A stretch of DNA of 64,000 nucleotides from Lantana camara. Taxonomy: Eukaryota > Streptophyta > Magnoliopsida > Lamiales > Verbenaceae. The notes under the pieces were generated by a model. It had not been told where the DNA came from. It worked only from the letters and a program-made list of their open reading frames with translations, and did no database searches. Location of the stretch: contig CM074864.1 of NCBI GenBank assembly GCA_037501455.1, positions 29,568,001-29,632,000 on the forward strand, read 5' to 3'. This document shows, piece after piece, positions 58,129 to 64,000 of this stretch (its first letter is position 1; each line of letters opens with the position of its first letter). The position numbers were made by a program, and so were the translations under genes.

Positions 58129-60011
58129 TGTGACGCCCCGTCCATTCAGCCGTACAGATATGACGTCATGAGTGTGCTACTTATGCATTTAAATTATACA
58201 TTTATGTAATTATATGATGTTTAAATGATATTCATATGCTATATGTTTTATACTTTGAACTTACGTTAGAACTTTGAACGTTTTGCTGCTTTGATTTCGT
58301 TTCCAATCCGTTTGATTTCGAATTTGATTCTGATTTTTGTGAATACTTGATATGCACGAAGTATGTGAGTTATGAATGTGTTTATATGCTCATTATACAA
58401 TTTTGAACTCGCTTGATAAGGTCTTGGACCATTTTTGTGAAAACGGGACTTAAGGGCCTAAAGAGATTTTAGCGTACCTTAGGTTCCGGATAGAATAACT
58501 TGAGTTCGGGAATTTGGATTTGAATTTTGACACCACCATTGGACTCTTATTGATGCTTTGGATCCAACGGAACAAGCCTCATATTTTCTAAGCCTGTTTA
58601 GACCTCCATAACTTCGTCGAACGGAGCCCCTTGGTCCGGAATTGATACCTTTAACCATTTCGGCATATTTGACTCATTATAACACCATTTTTTACTCAAA
58701 CCTGGACCCACACAACCCCAGGTCACCCCTCTACTCCCTCTCTACCGCTCATTTTACCCACAACACAATAAAGAAAAAGAAATTAAACTTGAAGCAAGAA
58801 AGAAAGAGAAAACAAAAGTTCACTATTCACCACTTTGATATCTTGAGCTCATATCATCTCCATTCTTCAAGGTAAGTGTATTTCATGTTCTCCATCTCCT
58901 TGTGCTTCTTTTTATCCGTGATTCTTAGGTTTTGATCTTGAATTGATAGAGTTATGGCTTATGGCATGAATAGTAAGGGTTTTGAGTTCTTATGAGAATC
59001 ATGTGTTATTCCTTGTGATTTCTTTTGATTTGATGCATGTTTTATGACCAAAAGACCTCCATTATTACTTCTTTAATCATGTATTGAGTGGTAGTCGAGT
59101 TTTTATGGAGTTACTGTTAATGCATCTTATATGAAATGTAAGAACATGAAGATGTATGAACCTCCTACACTTGCTCTTTGTTGTACTTTGGTTTTAGGCC
59201 AGATTTAGGCCTGAAATTTATGGATTTTTGCTACCTTAACATGCCTTAATGTGTTTCCTAGATGTTGCTTTGGTTTGTTTGGTGTAACAGGGGCTGCCAT
59301 GGTGGGAGGTTAAGGATGAAGATGGCCGCAAGGAGATGCAAGGCAACCTTCTTGGTTGTTGTCACGAGCGTGTCCCTTTTCTTTGTCTTAAGACACGGGT
59401 GTGGTTTTTTGGAGACACACCCGTGTCTCCAAGCTGAGTTTTTGGGGCTGTGCGTCTGTATTGAGACACGGGGGTGGCACCTTTTTGCCTAGAAAGGAGG
59501 CACCCCCGTAGCTTACCTAGTTTACATGGATGTGTGTTTTTATTTTATTTCTTCTTCATTTATTTATTTTATATGATATTTTCTTGCTTGTTTTATGACT
59601 TATATGCATCCTTAACATGTTAAATTATGTGTTAAGCTTATTATATTACGTTTATGGATTGATTTGATATGATATATGCAAGATATGATCTTATATGCCT
59701 TAAGTTCTACCTCATCTCATTTCATTCGCATCACTTGCATTCATATGCATTTTCTGAGCCTCTAATTGGTTCATATTGAGTCTAAGAGTGTCTTTTGTTG
59801 TTTGTTTTGTTCAGAGGATCATCCCGTTGGCGTCGAGATGGTTCTATAGGTGTCTATTTGATCTCTTTTTGTTCCTGCTTCATCTCGAACGTGAGGTTTT
59901 GTTCTTTTAGTTCATACGACAAACAACCCTACGTATTTTGAAACCCCTCATGTGAATTATGTATATTTTATGATAGATATGTGTATAATATTTACTTTGA
60001 GGGCTTGTCCC
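58129..60011 (+). repeat. element H 3' LTR, visible part
   Basis: Starts TGTGACGCCCCG and is cut at 60011 by element I (target site GTCCC, 60007-60011). Leader signals: consensus donor TTCAAG|GTAAGT at 58872, predicted intron 58872-59814, 76-nt predicted exon 59815-59890 (TTTTGTTCAG before it), donor AAC|GTGAGG at 59891. Confidence 0.9.
59391..59482 (+). repeat. palindrome cluster in H LTR
   Basis: AGACACGGGTGTGG (59391), GAGACACACCCGTGTCTC (59412-59429) and GAGACACGGGGGTGGCACC (59463). Arms GAGACAC and GTGTCTC are complementary. The motif is of the same family as in E and I. Confidence 0.85.
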
Positions 60012-60845
60012 TGTAGCACCCCAAGTGGTGGGCACCACATCCCCCGCACTAGAGCTCGACATGTGTAATGAAATGCAGAATCCGCACACGCACCAAGCAC
60101 TAGCGAACCGGAGATAAACAAAAGTCACACCTAAGTTAGGCGGTCTAGACCCTCAAATAAAGCATGTTTAATCAAGTCATACAAGAGCGGAATCAATCAA
60201 ATAAACTATAAACAAGACCTGGAGCCAAGATTACAGGTCACATGAAACAGATTAGATATAAAATTGCCACAACTGGCCAAAAGTAACAAATACATATTCC
60301 ACGTCTCAAACTTCAAGCACCAAAGGTACAAGTACAAAATGAACTATGTTTGAAAATGCAGACTCAACTATACTAGAAAGACTCCAAAAGACCGCAAACT
60401 GCCTAGCTCGAACCAAAAGACCGGTACCTGCAAGCTAAAAACATAAAGAGGGCGGGGTCAATCACACTGGACTGACTGAGGGATTACACACGCACATATT
60501 CATACGGAGCACAACACATATCATAGTTGAGAATTCATGAACCGGGGCATGGTTTTCGCATTCGAAATTATTTTTTCACGTGATAATACATATAGGGAGA
60601 GAAGAGTTAAGGGCCGAAGGCCAAAACAAGCAAATTTTATTAATTGAGAATCTGCTCCCATTTCACGAACTATTACATAACATTCTAACATAACATACAC
60701 ACAAAACAAACCTTGAAGCAAGAGGGAAATGTGCACAGGGTTAATATCCGTCCCAAAGTCCTCTTACCCACATCCCAATGATCATGCACGAGAGTTATAC
60801 CTGGCGTCCCGAGTCTCCCTTACCTATAATCACCGAGCCCCAAAC

Positions 60846-61290
60846 ATATTCAGAATTAAAGTCATATCAAGAGCATAACAACGTCCAAGACCAAGTTCAT
60901 ATCCATGCCATATTCATATTCATAGCGGATTCGTATGGATATCATACCCATGTTCATAATCACATCAAGATTATACCCATAGCATATTCATATTCATGTT
61001 CGTAAGCGTACTCGTACTAATACATAATCGCATTCCTAACATATTCATACTCATAACCACATTTATAACCGTAGCATATTCATAACCCTAGCATATTCCT
61101 ATCCTAGCATATTCATGTCCTAGTATACTCATATCAGATTCTTAACATATTCATGTTCATAGTGGATTCATATCCCTAACGTATTCATATCATATTCGTA
61201 TTTACTAACAAGATCTAACATAGTACTTTAATACCTTGCATATCATATTCCATTACATGTAGCATATTCATACTATTCATAGCTCACACG
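60846..61290 (-). repeat. degenerate CATATTCAT repeat in I LTR
   Basis: A run of roughly twenty or more imperfect copies of CATATTCAT, separated by short spacers such as ATCC, AACC and TAGC. It lies in predicted intron 2. It looks like slippage-driven expansion of a short word. Confidence 0.75.
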
Positions 61291-61967
61291 TATTACGTAT
61301 ACATCGGGCACGTTTCATTAGGGTTTAACTATAACCTAACCTCACGTTACACCGACAAACCGGGTAAAAGAAAGCAAAACCAACGCCTACAGAGTAACCT
61401 CGTCACCAATAGGATACTCCTCTAAACAAAAAAACATTACAAGATAAACTTAGACTCAAAATGAACCATACAAACGCTCGGCAAATGCATATGGATGTGA
61501 ATGATGCGACGCATGTCACAAACGTTCAAACTTAAACACATCGAAGCAATTAACATGTTATCAAATTGGCAACACATAATTCAACCCATAACACATCAAA
61601 TAAACTCATAACACATCATATAATAACATATCATGAGTATACACAAAGTTAAATCACATAAGAAAAGCAAGAGATACAAAGGAGGCAACAACAGATAACA
61701 TTTAGAGCATATAAGTTCACACTCGTATACCAGGGTCGAAATCACATAACCGGCACATAAAATAACACATAACATATAACATATGCATTTTCAAGTTTAA
61801 ATTACATATACAACGCAAGACATGCAAGAATGTATCACACGTATCATTTAAATGTTTATGCATACTAGTCACATTTACACTTAGCAAATAAAGTCATAAC
61901 ATTAAAATAAATGACGAAAAACACTATTTTACAACATATTAACATTTTTAATGGCTGAGAATGGGGT

Positions 61968-62093
61968 GAGACACGGGGGTGTCTCATCCCCAATTATAAG
62001 GGTGACACGGGGGTGACGGAGGCCAGAAACTTCAGCCCAAGGTGACACCCCCCGTGTCTAAAAAGTAACACTCCCTTGTCACCTGCGCGATAA
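61968..62093 (-). repeat. palindrome cluster in I LTR
   Basis: GAGACACGGGGGTGTCTC (61968-61985), GTGACACGGGGGTGACG (about 62002), GTGACACCCCCCGTGTC (about 62042) and a decayed copy near 62073. It lies about 470 nt downstream of the predicted first donor. Confidence 0.85.
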
Positions 62094-62655
62094 CTTCGAC
62101 TTCTTCGACTTCTTCGATTTCAGCTATAAAACGAGAGGGAAAGCAAGCAAGGAATGGAACAAGAGTTGGGCAACAACATACAGAACAATCCCAAGCATTA
62201 AACCACAAAATTTAATTTTCCTCCCGAAACGGCCCAAAATTCTGTGACAACCGAACAACAACCAAGGTACAACATAAGAGTTTAATTTCTTCCAAAAACA
62301 TCAAAGTTCAACAATGGTGGATAACTCCACACTACATATTCATCAAATACAAGTTTAGGAAAATATTAAGCATGCTTCGAGGGTTAAATATCAGGTTTCG
62401 AATCAAGAAACAAAGCAAGAATTCACAAGTTCTTCACAAATTCATATCAAACCCTCACTATTCATGTTCCTGCTCATAACCAACTCAAAACTCAATGAAA
62501 ATCTTCAAATTATAGATTAAGAAAACCACAAGGATTTGGAGAATAACAATAGGTTCTTACCTCTTGAATTGGAGAAGAAATGAAGGAGATATGAGCTCAA
62601 ATCTCCAAGGGGTGAATAGTGATGAGATTTTCTCCTTTCTTCCTTGTTTTAGCAG

Positions 62656-64000
62656 TGTAGCGCCCCAAACGGAAGGCACCACATCCCCCGCACCCAGACC
62701 CGACCCGCATATGAAATGGGAAGTCCATACACGTGCCAAGTCACGGCGAACGGGGACCACTTAATCGTTATGCTATGCGGGAGCTAACTTTGAAACCAAA
62801 TAAATAAATTAAATCCCAAATGTGAATGCACATGCGAAAGCAGGACATAAAGTTAATCACAATATCAACAGCAAGTAACGGGTTCAACTAACATAGATAC
62901 CTAGTCCCGAAATTTAAAACATAAATCATAAATCATAAATCATAAAACATAAGTCACAGGTTCATTCTATCCCTAGAAGCCTGTCCTGAATCAATATAAT
63001 ATAATCATAACATTCATTAATTGTTCTATAACTTATTCAACTTACAAAAATGCGTTAAGTGACCCAAACTTGACCAAACGACTCGACCGACTCGAAACAC
63101 CGCCTAGCACTCCAACACCTACAAGAGAAAACTGAAAACAAAGCCGGGTTCAGACTATAGGAGACTGGTGAGTATAAAAACAGGGCATAAATATAATGTA
63201 CGACGGTATTTAAACATTCACATGCAAGCTATAATCCCAAGTGAGGTTTTTAAAGAATTTCCCAAGTGGATGAAATAGAGAAATCATCAAAAGGGATTAT
63301 AACGATTCATTTACATTAGGTCGTTCTTGGCTCACCGAGTGGGCGTGCATTATCTCCAACCAACACCTTGTGTAGTTCATTAAACATTCATTCATTCATT
63401 CTTACTTTCATGCATTACATTCTTTCGTGCACATTCATGAACATTTACACCTTCGTCCTCCGGGTTGGTGGTGGGTTTGCAAGGCCCGACCACACATTCA
63501 TTGACCAAAAGGGGAACATGACTCCCCAGATGGCACTCAGCGTCCATTCCTCGCTAACTCCTAACGAGGTCCAGTTACGCCATACATAGGTGGAACTAGT
63601 GTGAGGGATCACCGTCAGCCCATGCCTCCTCGGGTCACCACTCACACCAAGTCCCTGGGCCCCATTCTGTGCATTCATTCATTCATTCTCGCCAAAACAT
63701 TTGGTAGGTTCATAAAAGAAGGGTTTTACTTTAAAATCGTTGACCCTTGAAAACGACTCTATATACATATATACTTTTGGCTGAAATCCTTACACATTGG
63801 GAGCATATAAGTTATTTAACTAAATAGTAAAGAAACCCACCTGTCCTTAGCTTACAGACCAACACTAAGAAGAAACAAGAGGACTCGGAAGTGTCCTAAG
63901 AACCCGACAAGTCTCCGCCCTGGAGAAAACTGTACAAAGGACAATATAGTGTACACGTGAGACTCAAGACTCCAAATGTACCAAATACGACGCACGACAA
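62656..64000 (-). repeat. element J left LTR, partial
   Basis: Starts TGTAGCGCCC inside I, after the expected target site AGCAG (62651-62655), and runs off the window. Minus-strand signals: acceptor TTGTAG ending at 63119, second donor ACAG|GTGGGT (GT 63840-63839), 89-nt predicted exon 63841-63929, acceptor TTTGTACAG before it. The insertion point in I is within predicted exon 1 of I. Confidence 0.85.

Larger units (their letters stand above)
60012..62655 (-). repeat. element I left LTR, first 2.6 kb
   Basis: Starts TGTAGCACCC inside the LTR of H and is interrupted at 62655 by J. Minus-strand signals: donor AAGAG|GTAAGA (GT 62560-62559), predicted intron 61432-62560, 86-nt predicted exon 61346-61431 (TTTGTTTAG before, AAC|GTGAGG after), acceptor TTGCAG ending at 60428. 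Whether I is complete cannot be judged because it continues beyond the window. Confidence 0.85.

Noticed and set aside
1..64000. Host protein-coding genes, tRNA or rRNA genes
   Set aside because: All recognisable proteins are gag-pol. The only tRNA-like matches are 12-base primer-binding sites, and every longer stretch falls inside a defined element.

Overview
The window looks like intergenic DNA from a large plant genome. I found no host gene, tRNA, rRNA or organellar segment. Nearly every base can be assigned to long-terminal-repeat (LTR) retrotransposons. Where coding sequence survives they are Ty3/gypsy elements with integrase and a C-terminal chromodomain, most like the Tekay/Del chromovirus lineage, which is known for long LTRs. 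The species cannot be named from this sequence.

Layout, outermost to innermost (letters are mine). H (+): decayed integrase, polypurine tract and part of the 3' LTR, 56655-60011. F (+) sits in the pol of H; its 5' LTR begins left of the window, the visible 5' LTR end is 39256-39809, the interior 39810-42609, and the 3' LTR 42610-42962 plus 53822-56654. E (-) sits in the 5' LTR of F: gag start at 1-203 and 5' LTR 476-720 plus 37692-39255. D (-) is a solo LTR in the LTR of E: 721-866 plus 35130-37686, target duplication TACCT. B (-, 867-26048, CTGTA) and C (-, 26056-35124, GTACC) entered D two bases apart. A (+, 4794-19292, GTGTG) sits in the interior of B. G (-, 42963-53816, TTTCG) sits in the 3' LTR of F. 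I (-, from 60012) is in the LTR of H, and J (-, from 62656) is in the LTR of I. The chain A in B in D in E in F in H is six levels deep.

Coding content. A carries an extra ORF upstream of gag, then gag and pol broken by one amber codon and one 46-bp deletion. G has gag-pol in one frame with four in-frame TAG codons and no indel. C has a decayed gag and no recognisable pol. B has neither gag nor pol and is LARD-like. F has a decayed gag related to that of C plus scattered pol scraps. H has heavily mutated integrase.

Main discovery candidate. The LTRs of nine families (all but E, whose LTR is internally deleted) share a leader layout at homologous positions on the element's own strand. It consists of a 5' splice donor, a long first intron, a 52-89 nt exon with AG acceptor and GTGAGG/GTGGGT donor, a second intron ending near TTGCAG, and in several elements an acceptor-like AG just before the gag ATG. 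In seven families a cluster of GC-rich palindromes lies in the first intron. The palindrome sequence varies by family but the position does not. A stem-loop with covarying stems follows the primer-binding site. Together these suggest a retrovirus-like split between spliced mRNA and unspliced genomic RNA, with possible dimerisation or packaging hairpins kept in the intron. This is inference from sequence and needs transcript data.
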